A model generated the notes under the pieces. That model did not search any database, was not told where the DNA came from, and worked only from the letters and a program-made list of their open reading frames with translations. Shown here one piece after another: positions 42,497 through 53,462 of a DNA stretch of 64,000 bases (positions within the stretch are counted from its first letter, which is position 1; each line of letters starts with the position of its first letter). This stretch comes from Isoetes taiwanensis (lineage: Eukaryota > Streptophyta > Lycopodiopsida > Isoetales > Isoetaceae). The stretch is from the NCBI GenBank assembly GCA_021234155.1, contig JAJEKV010000046.1, forward strand, positions 8,189,012-8,253,011, given 5' to 3'. The translations under genes were made by a program, and so were the position numbers.

Positions 42497-42829
42497 AACA
42501 TTTCTCTTTTCTAGATGCACTGTGAGAAACGCCGCCGCGAACATTTCTCTTTTCTAAATGCAAGGCAAAGAAATTTGTATCACCTTGGACCCGGGGTGGA
42601 AAACATCTCCAACTGGATCCAAAACGACAATGCTCACAGTATATCTCAAAATGGGATTCAAAATGTGGAATTCACCTTGGAAGTTTCCTATGTATTTTAG
42701 AAGACCTTAAAAGGACATGATTGCATAATAATTGGCATTCAAACAAATCTAAGAAAAAATGCCATTTCAATGGTAGAGTTCTCCTTGAGAGCTTTCTTTA
42801 GTCACAAACACCATTACAATACATATTGA

Positions 42830-43002
42830 CTAGCATGTTCTCTAACATGATATCATACTAATATCTAGATTTCAAAGTCTAGAATGCTAGCATGTTCTCT
42901 AACATGATATCATACTAACATCTAGATTTCAAAATCTAGGATGCTAGCATGTTCTCCTAACATGATATCGTACTAAATATCTAGATTTCAAAGTGCAAGA
43001 TG
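42830..43002 (+). repeat. Three-copy 57-bp minisatellite
   Basis: The unit begins CTAGCATGTTCTCTAACATG and contains ATATCTAGATTTCAAA. Copies start at 42830, 42887 and 42944. Copies 1 and 2 are 57 bp with three differences; copy 3 has small insertions. A shorter two-copy repeat (AAACGTTAGGC, then TAGGAGTCG) follows at 43156-43206. Confidence 0.8.
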
Positions 43003-43299
43003 GCATTTGGCAATGGAAAGAAGCGTTGAGTATTAAATGTTGGAACGCAAAAATGCATGTTATGGGTAATTTTTGAGAATATTAAAATTTTGATATTGAT
43101 TGATTCTTGTAATAAGCTGGGCTAGAGGTCAAATAGGTGCCAAAGTAGTTTGTAAACGTTAGGCTTAGGAGTCGTTAAAGTTTTAAACGTTAGGCCTAGG
43201 AGTCGCTATGACTTTCAACTATGGTTTTATTGATCATGTCTGTCAAAGAGCCTTTTCTCCTCATTTCAATATATTTGGGTTCCTTTGTTTGATGTGGAT

Positions 43300-44290
43300 G
43301 AAATGTGATCGCCTTGAATATGTCATTTGCTTGGCGGTTTTATCGACATCTAATTCAGCCACGAAATATCTTCTTCTTCGCCTTCAAATCCTTGCAGCTC
43401 CTCGACTTATCACATGCTAGGTTTTTTGCAACGTTTCCAATTGAACTGGCTCAACTTCCAGAACTTAACTACCTTTCTCTCAGAGGCATACGCATCTATA
43501 CTTATGTGCCAGTAGAATTGGCCAATTTTACAAAGCTGGAGGCTCTAGATTTGGGAGAAAATGAAAATCTAGAAGGCAATCTACATGCTCTTGCGTGCCC
43601 GGCTTCACCATCCGAATTATCTATCTATATCCTATACATCATTTTACGGAGTCATACCACATTTGTTTTTGGGGATATGTATAAGCTGAAGTACCTTGAT
43701 CTGTCGAGCATGGCATTGAATGGCAAGATCCCAGAACAGCTTGGAAAACTCTCTTCTTTAGTGCATCTCGATCTAAGAAGCAACAATTTAGTGCATCTCG
43801 ATCTAAGAAGCAACAATTTTCAGCTTACTCTCAGTGATAAGATAGTGCACTAAATGGAGAAATACCCTCCTCTCTTTATAAACTTTATAAGCTGCAGAGG
43901 TTAGAGCTGTCAGGACTAAATAACATTGTAAGTTAGGTTCTGTTCCTTGATGGCTTGGTGGTTTGTCAAATCTGCAGTATCTTCATCTCAGTGGTCATCT
44001 TGTTGGAGGAATCGTAGAGTCACTTGGAAAATTGGTTAAACTTGGCGAACTCATATTTGATAACTTAGGCTTAAGTACTTAGTGGCTTTCCAAAAAGCTT
44101 TACCAATTTGCAGAGCTTGCAGACGCTCAAGCAGTCTGCAAGCAGTCTGGGAGGAAGTTTTTGGTAAATTGGAGAAGTTGAAAGTTGTGTGGATAACAAG
44201 TAGTGGAATAAGTGGAAACATTCCTGATTCTATTGTCAGATGTTCTCTGCTAGAAAATCTGGATCTTTCCTCCAACCAAGTAAGGATTTA
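43300..44290 (+). pseudogene. Leucine-rich-repeat receptor-like gene fragment
   Basis: Plant-type extracellular LRRs (LxxLxxLxLxxNxLxGxIPxxL) are readable in three frames. 43305-43853 has LQLLDLSHARFFATFPIELA, LNYLSLRGI, LEALDLGENENLEG, then LKYLDLSSMALNGKIPEQLG. Shifted frames to 43990 have ALNGEIPSSLYKLYKLQRLE-like text, and 44082-44291 has LEKLKVVWITSSGISGNIPD, then LLENLDLSSNQ. This is the ectodomain style of LRR receptor-like proteins or kinases. No signal peptide, transmembrane segment or kinase domain is present. A 30-bp tandem duplication occurs at 43759-43818. Stops and shifts show a decayed gene piece. Confidence 0.75.
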
Positions 44291-46035
44291 GCGGTTGGTA
44301 AGAATTACAGAAGTGATGGGCCACTACCGCTTAAAGCAAAAAATAAATAAAATACACAGTAGATGAAACACCTACAGTAGTTGATGAAATACACAGTAGA
44401 TGATACACAGGACATAAATCATAAGAAGAAGCACTGATCTCCGATCTACGTTCGTTAAATCATAAGAAGAAGCATTGATCATCCGGTTGGATTCTGATTA
44501 CCGGAGACATGATTTGGTAACCACGCTCGTTTGGTGCTCTGTTCCGTCGGCGCTTGACCAAGCCAATCACTTCTTCCCATCATTTTCTTCTTAATTTTAT
44601 CCTCGGATTTTGCTCGATTCACTTCCCAATTTCTGTTCCTAAGTTTGGTCTCAGCTTTGGCGCTTGCATATTTTGAAAAGCATCGGATTTTCCATCCCCA
44701 GCCATCCCTCATTTTATCTTTGGACCTCTGCTCCTAAGTTGGTCTCTAATTCTTTTCAGGTTCAAGAAATTCCCGCTGGCGCTAGGTCCAATCCGTATTC
44801 TTTATAACTTGCTGGGATCTATGGCGATGTTCGTAGGATGTGCTCAATCTGCTACAACAGAGGTTGAAAAGAATGAACAGATCAACAATAAGTTATCGCA
44901 TGCAAAAAGTAGAGGCTACGGATGAACAAATCGCCCAAAAGCTGAGATCAAATCTCAAAAGCAACAGCGCCCATAGGTATACTGCCATGGAATAGGCATT
45001 CCCATGTCTTATTGATCCACCGGAATGTGGCTATGGCAGGATGATCCATCAGTGGTCCCTTTCTAATTCAATAAATATTCAATCTTCGTCAAAAATTTTG
45101 CGGACTAGGATCCAGCCATGAATCCATGCCTTGCGTCTCCTCCGTCGGACTGATGGACTCTGTAAGCAATCAAAGACCATGGGAATGACATTTTCGGAGC
45201 TTCTTTGGAACAGATCTCCAAGGCTGGATTTTCATTCGCCATTGCCAATTCTGCATCAAAAAAGCTCGGAGTTTTGCTGCAACGGAGCTTCTGTCGGCCA
45301 TGCCCATGGCTCTTCTCCAAGGTACACTGTAATCACGTCAACGTCACGAAATATTCGAGGTTATCGCAATAAATGCTTTATAATAAATGAATGCACAGGT
45401 TATTAAGTGGCCGCAATAAATGCTTTATATAAGTAATAAATGCACACAGTACACGTGCCATGTTTTAAGAATTTTGAAGGAACAAAATGAAGGAGAACAG
45501 AAATTAGACACTCAATTACATAGGAAGGATAGTATGATTCAACATGGTATTCCAAAGCTCAAAGAAAAATCCACCATTGTTTAAAGGTCAAACCCAACAA
45601 AAAGGGGGGGGGACAAGAGACAAGGGGAAAAACATGGAAAAAATACTGGAAAAAATAATGCGCACTCAAGGAAAATAGAATTTAAGAAAACTAACGTGCA
45701 CGTCTTGGTAATATAAGAACAATTACGAACAAATATAATTTACGAAGCAACCATAGCTGCCGATGCAAAAAGATTGAAGCAGGTACCTATATAATCTAAG
45801 GCAAGTAGGAAAGAAAGCTATCAGGAAAGAACAGGTACCTATGAAATCTAAGGCAACTAGGCCAGAAAGCTATCAGGAAAGAGGAATCTATAAAATACTA
45901 TGGTTCAAGCAACTGTGACCAAAAGATTGTAGTCAACAAGAATAATACAAACATACCTATTGAACTTGGGAAGGTTGCCTAGAAAAAACCATGGTATGAA
46001 TTGTAACTAATCCTAATGGCTTGATATGGAAAAAC
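44291..46035. other. Intergenic stretch with short tandem repeats
   Basis: AAATCATAAGAAGAAGCA recurs at about 44416 and 44457, and GTAGATGAAACAC-like units occur at 44360-44410. A 9-G run lies at 45604-45612. No gene is recognised. Confidence 0.4.
45781..45884 (+). repeat. Two-copy 52-bp tandem repeat
   Basis: AGGTACCTAT, then AATCTAAGGCAA and AAAGCTATCAGGAAAGA recur at 45781 and 45833, with about five substitutions between copies. Confidence 0.7.
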
Positions 46036-46044
46036 AGAGATGGA
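46036..46044. repeat. Target-site duplication AGAGATGGA, left, of LINE-2
   Basis: AGAGATGGA here is repeated at 50072-50080 immediately after the poly-A tail, defining the 5' end of the LINE at 46045. Confidence 0.65.
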
Positions 46045-46216
46045 TAAGGTGGCCTGGGTACGCTCGTGGGCGGACGAGGTGGATTTGGATGCTGAGGTTG
46101 CACTCACAGATAACCCGCTCGCTCTTGTTCCATACAACTCAGATCAGGAGCCTGCTTCACCGGCAAGATGAGGGCGGAAGAAGAAGCATCGTAAGAACCC
46201 TTCTTCTCAGTTGTAA
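46045..46216 (+). pseudogene. LINE-2 ORF1 C-terminal end
   Basis: The frame gives an acidic block (WVRSWADEVDLDAEVALTDN) and, past one TGA, a basic tail (GRKKKHRKNPSSQL) ending with TAA at 46214-46216, two bases before the ORF2 ATG. This acidic-then-basic end parallels LINE-1 ORF1. The rest of ORF1 was lost by 5' truncation. Confidence 0.55.
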
Positions 46217-46218
46217 CT

Positions 46219-49200
46219 ATGAACAAAATGATTGTGAGCTGGAATGTTCGTGGGGTGCGCTCGTCACCCGCGAAGAGGACGAGAGTAGCGTTGGCTATTC
46301 GTAAGTTGGATCCAGATATCTTGTGTCTTCAGGAGCATAAGTGTCACAGGGGGGACTCTCGGGCACTGTTGGATATGTTTGGACCGCAATACGCTGCTGC
46401 GGCTGCCATCTCCGGGGCCTCTAAGGGTGGGACTGCCATTGCGTGGAAGATGCATGTGCAGGTGACTTTTACCATGGCTGACCGTTGGGGCAGGTGGGTC
46501 ATCATCAAGTGGCGTGAGGGGCCGCGCGAGTGGGGGATTGTGAATGTCTATGCCCACAACAGCGCGCGGTAGAGAGGGGCGTTGTGGGCGTCGTTAAGAC
46601 ATAAGGTCGCATCCTTGGGGGCGGATGTGGCTTGGCTGCTGTTGGGCGACTTCAACATGGTCTGAGTCCGTTCATCATAGGTGTGGCAGAGGAGCGGAAG
46701 TTGTGCAGGGTTGTGAACGGCAGCAGTGGGTATTGTTGCTGGACTCCTTGCATCTGGTAGAGGCGGCGGGCGACTCTTCATTCACATGGTGTAATCAGTG
46801 GACGGGGGCCGGTCGGGCGTATGCTCGACACGACAGATGCTATGTTAATACCCTAGCAGCGGACTAGGCGCCCCAGCTCAGGCGGACGAACATTTTGTCC
46901 ACCGCGGTCTCTGATCATTTCCCTCAGTTAATCTCCCAGGGAGCGACGGCTACCAGGCCGAGCCGCACTGTGTTCAAGTTAAATACCGCCTATCTAAAGG
47001 ATGCGGATTTCTCTTGGGGATACCAACAGATTTGGTTTCGCACTTTTCGGGATAATTTCGGGATGGCGGGAATGGCGCAGGCCTTAGCTCAGGTTAAGGC
47101 ATTTGCCAAGTCCTGGGGCAGTCGCAGAGCACGTCAAGAGAGGGAGGTGTTAGAAGCGTTGTATCGCGAGTTGGAAGAGCTGAGGTCTCAGCCATCTGAT
47201 GGGGTGCGGGAGAATGAGATTTTGCGCTGCATTGCAGCAGATGAATCCAGGCGGGCTGCTCAGGCAAGGGTGAAGGCAGGGATCACCTGGTTGCGGGAAG
47301 GGGACACTAATTCTCGAATGTTCTTCAGGGCGGCACGGCAGAAGAAGTATGCAGCCTCTATGTCGTCACTGGCATTGGCTGATGGTCGTATTCTGAATTC
47401 GCCAGCGGACATTAAGCAGGCAACTTTTCATCACTTCTCTCAGTTCTTCCAGGAGAAGAGATACCCCTACACAGACGTAATGGAGGAGATTGTTCTCAGT
47501 AAAGTGGGATGTAAGGTGTCCACAGAGAGGAGGCAGATGCTGCAGCTCCCGCTCACAAAACAGGAGCTTGAGGAGGCTTGCCGTGCCTTGGCCCCTCACA
47601 AGTGTCCTGGTCTGGATGGCATTCCGGTCGAGTTCTTCCAAGAATATTGGGGTTGGGTGGGGGATTCAGTGCTGCAGACCTATCAAGATTTGCTTCAGGC
47701 AGAAGCGTTGGACTATAGGCTCAACACGGGCTGCATCTCGTTGATACCCAAGGTGAAGGAGCCAGCTGTCATTTCTGATTGGCGCCCCATCACCCTTCTG
47801 TCGGCAGTCTACAAAATTATTGCGAAGGCACTTTCGCTTAGACTGCAAGATGTCTTGAAAGAGACGATTAGTACCATGCAGTCTGGCTTCATTCCGGGCA
47901 GGCAGATTCTCAGCAATGTAGCAGCAGCATTCGAGGGCATTCACTGGGCACGCAAAACTGGTCAGCAGATTGTGTACTTGAAGCTGGATTTCGCAAAGGC
48001 CTATGATAGTGTTCGGTGACGTTCTTGAAAAGGATGATGTTAGCCTTTGGATGTGGGGAGGCCTTTACGGCAGTGGATATGAAGCTCTTAGTGTCCGCCA
48101 GAGCAACCCTTCTGTGTCATGGCGAGTCATCTCCGATATTTAGGGTGGGGCGTGGAGTTTGTCAGGGATGCCCTTTGGCGCCCTTCCTCTTCACTATTGT
48201 AGCGGAGGCCCTCTCGCAGTTGTTGACTTCCGCAGTGGAGGCTGGTGTGGTGGAGGGGCTGAGGATGGCAGATGGATCGCAGCAGATTGGGAGTCAGTAT
48301 GCTGACGATTCATTCCTCTTCCTACAGGCTGACGAGGCGAATCTGTTGAATACGAAGGAGCTGCTGGACACATTTTCCCTTGCTTCTGCCTGCCTCATGA
48401 ATTGGACGAAGTGCTCGGCGCTGTGGCCAGCAGCTGAGCCCATGCCGGTGGTGATGTCCCAATTCCCATGGCGAACGCAGCTGCAGGGCACCTGCTCTAG
48501 GCTTTTGGGTATTCCGTTCGGCATTGACATCTCCGCGTCAGCGGTGTGGGAGGACATTCTGGTAGGACTGCGTCGGCATCTCAATTGGTGGAAAGGGGGG
48601 AAGCTGTCCATGGCTGGTAGGGTCACAGTGGCGAAGTCCGTCCTATGCTCAACTCATATTTATATGGCCTCTATCATCCTGGCGCCTGAAAGTAAGGTGC
48701 AGGAAATCTCTTCTATGGTTCGTAGGTGGAAGTGCGTCCGCCCCAAGGCTGCGGGTGGACTCGGCTTCTTTGATCTTTCGCTGCATGGCAAGGTCCTCTT
48801 GTCTAAGTTTGTTTTTGCCATTCTTGAGAACGCGCTCGAATCCCCGGGCATGGTCTTGCTTCATCAGTCGCTGTCTCACTCCATAGTTTTCCACAAGCCG
48901 TCCGTGTCTGCGCGGCTCCCTTGGGCGTTGTTTGTGGATATTAGGCCGTATGCTCATGCCTCTCCGTTTCTGAAGGGGCTCCTGCGAGCCTGGGAGCAGG
49001 TCCGTCCATTCTTTGCAGTTGACGCCACCAGATGCATTCAGTTGGAGGCATCACCGTGGTGGATCCCGCTTGGGCCACACGCACCTGTGGTTCTGGCAGC
49101 CTCCGTTGATCCCCGAGTTCAGCGCAGATGGGCGCAGTGTGGGGTTTTGACGGTGGCGGACTGGTATATGGACGGGCAGCTGGCACCCTGGCAACTGTTT

Positions 49201-49914
49201 CGCCACAGATTTCGGCTTCAGGAACGGGATTGTACTATCTGGGCGCGGGTGGCTAATGCTCTACCACTGCACCCTCCGCAGGCATCAGGACGTGTGTGGA
49301 AGTGTCACCCGAAAGTAGATCCCTCAAATTTTGTGAAATCCTGTTATGGGCTTCTGGCAATTCAAGATGAGCTGCCTCCCTCGGACGGGTGGAGTCTTCA
49401 GGTGCCCGGGGATGAGTGGGGCGTTATCTGGAGATGGGTGTGGAACCCAATCTCGCCTCCCAAGATTCGGGTATTGTTGTGGCAGATTGTGCACCGTTCT
49501 CTGAGGGTGAATACGTGGGTTCACAGGATCAACACGCGGATTAGTGACTTGTGTCCTATGTGTGGTGACTGTGTGGAGACCCTGGAACACTGCATGTTTC
49601 TCTGTTCAGATATCCAGCCGGCATGGCAGTGGGTTCAGCGCCTCTTTCATACCTCGCTCCGCAGTCAAGAGGTTCTTTTGGGGGTGTACCCTAGCAGATG
49701 GTCCCAGCTTCAGAGTCTGGCCTTTCATCTGTGTAAAGCCTGATTGTTGTGGCTCATCTGGAAGCGACGACGCATGAAGGTGTTCAGGAATGCAGAGATG
49801 CAGCCTCAGGCTTTGGTCCCGCAGCTGAGGTACAAGCTATATCTATCGTATCTGGCATCCCCTCGGAAAGAACAGGTCAAAGCAGCGGTCTGGGAAGAAC
49901 CCTCCACATTGTAG
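46219..49914 (+). pseudogene. LINE-2 ORF2: endonuclease, reverse transcriptase, zinc ribbon
   Basis: The ATG at 46219 begins MIVSWNVRGVRS (residue 4 on), the endonuclease start with its metal-site Asn; LCLQEHK (the Glu) and, after a TAG at 46570-46572, LLLGDFNMV and later STAVSDHFPQL follow. A clean frame 46895-48019 carries the linker and RT entry (LAPHKCPGLDGIPVEFFQEY, then LDFAKAYDSV, the first catalytic Asp). A one-base loss at about 48016 shifts to a second clean frame, 48016-49743, with GVCQGCPLAPFLFTIVAEAL and QYADDSFLFLQ (48298-48309 is YADD). Near its end, LCPMCGDCVETLEHCMFLC is the C-terminal zinc ribbon. A TGA at 49741-49743 precedes a conserved WLIWKRRRMKVFRN, and the ORF would end at 49912-49914. 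There are about six lesions in 3.7 kb. Confidence 0.88.
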
Positions 49915-50071
49915 ACACTCTGGGGAGATTTGTGGCATGAGTTGTAGTTAGGTACACATATTAGGCGGGTGCTTGCCCTGGTGTGGGCAGGAGTACCCTA
50001 ATACCGCTCTTCTTGTATTTTGTCTGGATTAATATTAGTTAATGTAATCCTTCAAAAAAAAAAAAAAAAAA

Positions 50072-50080
50072 AGAGATGGA
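50072..50080. repeat. Target-site duplication AGAGATGGA, right, of LINE-2
   Basis: Matches 46036-46044, after the poly-A run. Confidence 0.65.
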
Positions 50081-50959
50081 ATCTATATTAACTTTTAAAG
50101 GTTGTAAGGGTTCCTCGAAATGGGAAACAATTTGCTTATTAAAGCAATGTATTACCGTAAAAACCAATGAGGTTCACGAGAACCTTTATTGTAAAGGTTC
50201 TTCAATAATTGAGATAGGGTCGAGTTGCCTTAAGGGCAAAGCAGTCCTCACATTTTTCTTTTTGGGACGAAACTGTATGGGATCACAACTACTCGTTTAT
50301 GCAGTTTATACAGTTTATGATATCAGATGTGAAAAATTGTAACCCGCAGTATGGCATGTAGAAAAAATGTGTAAAGGAGATCAAAAGAAAAATGCTCTGC
50401 ATAAAAGATGCTCTGTTTTGTTTATGAGCTCTACATAAACTGCATAAAACATTGTGAGCAGGTCGTTCCGGCAGGCTATTTACGTAAAGTTGAAGCAGCT
50501 CAACAAGAATAGATAGGCAACAAACATCAGAAGGACAAAAGGGAGTTTTCGACTATTAATCTGGCAAAATGGCCTGATTGGGGAATCGTAAATACAGGTC
50601 TTGTTAAGCCAGATCTTGGAAAAAATAGCCCTACAGCAGGACGAAATTGAGTGAGGAAGCCAAAAAGTTATGATCTGGAGTTAATCGGACCACAGAACTC
50701 TGGCATCAACAAAAAATCACAGATTTTCAGAGTAAATATGACTACTAAAGCAACTACGTAAAGCTAAGCTAATAAAGCATATCTCACACTAGTTTACACT
50801 AAGTTAACATCCTATCAAACCACATGAACTCCGAAAAATCTAAACTAACCAAGCATACCTCATACTAGCTTAAGCTAACCTATAAATCTATCAAACAACA
50901 CCCATAAATCTACCAAACAACATATAAACTAGGAGAAAACTAGAAAACTATATACTAGA
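50081..50959. other. Intergenic stretch, nothing recognised
   Basis: AT-rich sequence with CTAAGCTAA/AACTAACC-like short repeats at 50760-50880. No gene is seen. Confidence 0.4.
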
Positions 50960-51155
50960 AACAAGAAGAAGAAAGATCAGGGGCCTAATAGGAAAGTAGG
51001 AAGACAAAACACAAAAAGATGGAATGCTCAAGAGGAAGGCCGATGATGAAAACCTAGAATTGATGAGATATATAACCTGTAAAAAAGATCTTATGGAAAA
51101 AATAGATGTTCTAAAAAGGCTCGTCTTCTCCAAGAATGATGGTTCTATGTTGCCA
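50960..51155 (-). repeat. Dispersed repeat, inverted copy of 7070-7330
   Basis: Closely similar in reverse complement to about 7130-7320. It directly adjoins the left end of the gypsy fragment beginning at about 51156. Confidence 0.55.
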
Positions 51156-51916
51156 TAGAACCATTGCAAACTCTTGGCTGCTGGACTTATTTATGAGGTC
51201 AAACATTGTTATTGCCCTTAATTATCATGGGAAAAATCGTGTTTGCGTCAATTACAGAAAACTCAATATGGCCACAGAACATGATCATTTTCTCCCAGGA
51301 GCACGACTCTCAACCCTATAAACCGATTTGTATGCGAGCCAGAAACTCAACCCTGCAGAGAAAAATTATTCTGCCACGGAACGGGAAGCACTCTGGCTCA
51401 TATTTTGTGTGCAACAGTTCTGTCATTATCTGCTGGGTAGCAAAATCAAGTTCTTTGTGGATCATCAAGGTCTTCTTTATTTGATCAATAAAACAATGCC
51501 CATGAGACGCATCGTTCGCTGGGTGCTCCTACTCCAGGAGTTTGCCCCCTTTGAAATCATTCACAAGGCAAAAATATCTCATGTGATGCCTGATTATCTT
51601 TCGCGCATCCATACCGAAGGTCCTCAAGAGTCTCCGACATTTTTCCGGATGCTCAAATCTTTTTGGTCATGGCCACGCCCCATTGGTTCCATGACTACCA
51701 ATAATAAGTCTGTGACATTGCTGGACATCTCTACAAACGTGGCAAGGATATGATTTTGTGCAGATGTGTTCTTCCTCATGAGGTCTCCGAGATTGTTTGA
51801 CAAGCACATGAAGGACATAATGGAGTACATTTCAGTGGCAATAACACGACACGGAAAATCCTTTTGGCTGGTTATTTTTGGCCCATCCTGTTCAGTACGC
51901 TCACGCCCATGCGCGC
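51156..51916 (+). pseudogene. Gypsy RT start, RNase H and integrase N-terminus
   Basis: An RT finger block (VCVNYRKLNMATEHDHF) jumps directly to RNase H near 51300. About 600 bp of RT palm and thumb is therefore deleted. The RNase H frame from 51328 is clean: YSATEREALWLIFCVQQFCH, FFVDHQGLLYLINKTMPMRR, then PDYLSRIHTEG. After a shift, the zinc-binding N-terminus of integrase appears (RCVLPHEV, then KILLAGYFWPILF) and is cut at 51916 by the nested insertion. Confidence 0.75.
51908..51916. repeat. 9-bp target duplication CATGCGCGC, left
   Basis: CATGCGCGC is repeated at 53463-53471. Removing 51917-53462 plus one copy rejoins the integrase zinc region without changing the frame. Confidence 0.75.
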
Positions 51917-52061
51917 ATGGAAAAAATTGGTGGCTATTAATAGCCAAATGGCGATTTTTTAAGGGGTCTAGGCAAATTTTGTGGCGATTTTTATGAGGGG
52001 GGATCTCTTTAAAAAAAATAAAAAATAGCCATAGTTAAAAGAAGTAATCTATTATGTTTTT

Positions 52062-52200
52062 AGGTTTATTGGCTAGTCCATTGGGTTAGCAACTAAGAGA
52101 TCTTGTGTTCAAGTCTCTGGGGGTCCGTCATATGTCCTCATGGACGCTGCCAATGTGGCATGACGTAAAAATACTATCTATCTATCTATCTATCTATCTT
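52062..52200 (+). mobile_element. tRNA-derived SINE with (ATCT)n tail
   Basis: TTGGCTAGTCCATTGGGTTAGC resembles a tRNA D-arm with the A box. TGTTCAAGTCT, about 30 bases later, fits the B box (GGTTCRANNCC). A short unrelated body follows and the element ends in ATCT repeats (52172-52199). Pol III box spacing is right, but the stems do not fold as a tRNA, so it is a SINE head rather than a tRNA gene. No target duplication was checked. Confidence 0.5.
52172..52199. repeat. (ATCT)n microsatellite
   Basis: About seven ATCT units form the tail of the SINE-like piece. Confidence 0.85.
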
Positions 52201-52472
52201 AAAGAAAAAGGGATTAGCCTTTCTTTATATTACAATATTTATATATCAAATCATTAATAGCCAAACAACAAAAATGAATTATTAATAAATATTTTTACAC
52301 ATGCCCAGAAATGATAAGAGATGGTCATTATCCAGCTAGATGCTCGAGTTGGTTGCATAACATCTTCCTTCAAGCATTTGATCACCATATCTAGAAGGGT
52401 GTCATTGTATTGAATCTAGTTTAAACTATGGATATTATAAGCTATGTTGTGAGCTTTTTGTTATGAGTTTTT

Positions 52473-53212
52473 GGGAAATTTACCAAAATAACCCTAATTA
52501 TTGACTTAATTCCCAAAAAGCCCTTCGTATTTGTGAAATTCCCAAAATGCCCTTAATTCTTAAGTGTTTTCCCAAATAGCTCCTTGTAATTTAAAAATCA
52601 CCAAAAGCTAAAGATAAACCTATCATTCTAATACTAGAAATGATCGAAGACAATTAACTTAATGCTTTTATAAAAATCGTATTGAAGGAGAAGCTTTGCG
52701 GCCATCCCGTGGAGAAGCTGCTTTATACCTATCTAGGTTACTTGTGGAGCTCATTTTGCTATTTATATGATGTCTGTATCTATCCTCTAAATAATGAACT
52801 TCTTGAAATAATGAACTGCTACCTCCTGCAACATGTCATTCTCCTGGCAGGCCTAAAAGCAAACAGAATAGGACAGAAGACAGGGATAGAGAAAAGCGTG
52901 TGTACAAGTGCACAAGTTGTGGTAATGTCAGCATAATGAAGGTAGTTGCAGAAATTCTATTTGACATTTCTGTTGCATATTTTTGTCATAATGGTTTTTG
53001 AAACTTATTTTCCAAATTATTCTCATCCGTAAGAAACACTTCCTCTTAGAAAATGATCATCTATTGTAAATACGTGCTTTTTGGTGATTTTTAAAACACA
53101 AAGGGCTATTTGGAAAAATACTTAAGAAATAAGGGCGTTTAGGGAATTTCAAAAATACAAAGGGCTTTTTGGGAATTAAGTCAACAATTAAGGTTATTTT
53201 GGTAAATTTCCC
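52473..53212. mobile_element. 740-bp Mutator-like MITE with long terminal inverted repeats
   Basis: The left end GGGAAATTTACCAAAATAAC is mirrored by the right end (reverse complement of 53193-53212). The inverted repeats extend about 130-145 bp (52473-52610 and 53080-53212) with scattered mismatches. Flanks are TGAGTTTTT (52464-52472) and TAAGTTTTT (53213-53221), a 9-bp target duplication with one difference. Long inverted repeats and a 9-bp duplication are the Mutator signature. The interior has no credible coding frame, so the element is non-autonomous. Confidence 0.85.
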
Positions 53213-53462
53213 TAAGTTTTTTAATATTATCGTATGTTCCTTGGTTGTTGATTATTATTTGTAATTGTAGTACAATATGTCTAAAGCTACATAATTTACA
53301 TTTTTTGCCTTTACTTCAAAAGTTTCGCCAAGTCCAAATACATATATATGTAATGATAATAATAAATTTAGCCAAATATATACATAAAATACAGTAAGAT
53401 TTTGAAAACTAGCCAAACCATTTTTTATGGCAAAACATATAATATGCTTAATTTTTTCCCTG

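Larger units (their letters stand above)
46045..50071 (+). mobile_element. 5'-truncated L1-type LINE (LINE-2 of this window)
   Basis: About 4.0 kb runs from the last 57 codons of ORF1 through all of ORF2 to a poly-A tail at 50054-50071, flanked by a 9-bp target duplication. It is GC-rich compared with its surroundings and with LINE-1 and far less decayed, so it is a younger insertion or comes from a different source family. Few breaks interrupt ORF2. Confidence 0.85.
51917..53462. mobile_element. Nested 1546-bp insertion with 9-bp target duplication (Mutator-like?)
   Basis: It is bounded by CATGCGCGC on both sides. Its ends read ATGGAAAAAATT on the left and, in reverse complement, CAGGGAAAAAATT on the right, a short GGAAAAAATT inverted terminus. 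A 9-bp duplication is characteristic of Mutator-like elements. No transposase is present. It contains a SINE-like piece and a 740-bp MITE, so much of its length is later insertion. The terminal repeat is too short to class it securely. Confidence 0.65.

Noticed and set aside
42830-43002. CRISPR-like array
   Set aside because: Three directly adjacent 57-bp units without spacers in a eukaryotic context; it is a minisatellite.
52682-52936. Protein-coding gene inside the 740-bp MITE
   Set aside because: The 84-codon frame has low-complexity, non-conserved text, no start context and no similarity to transposases.
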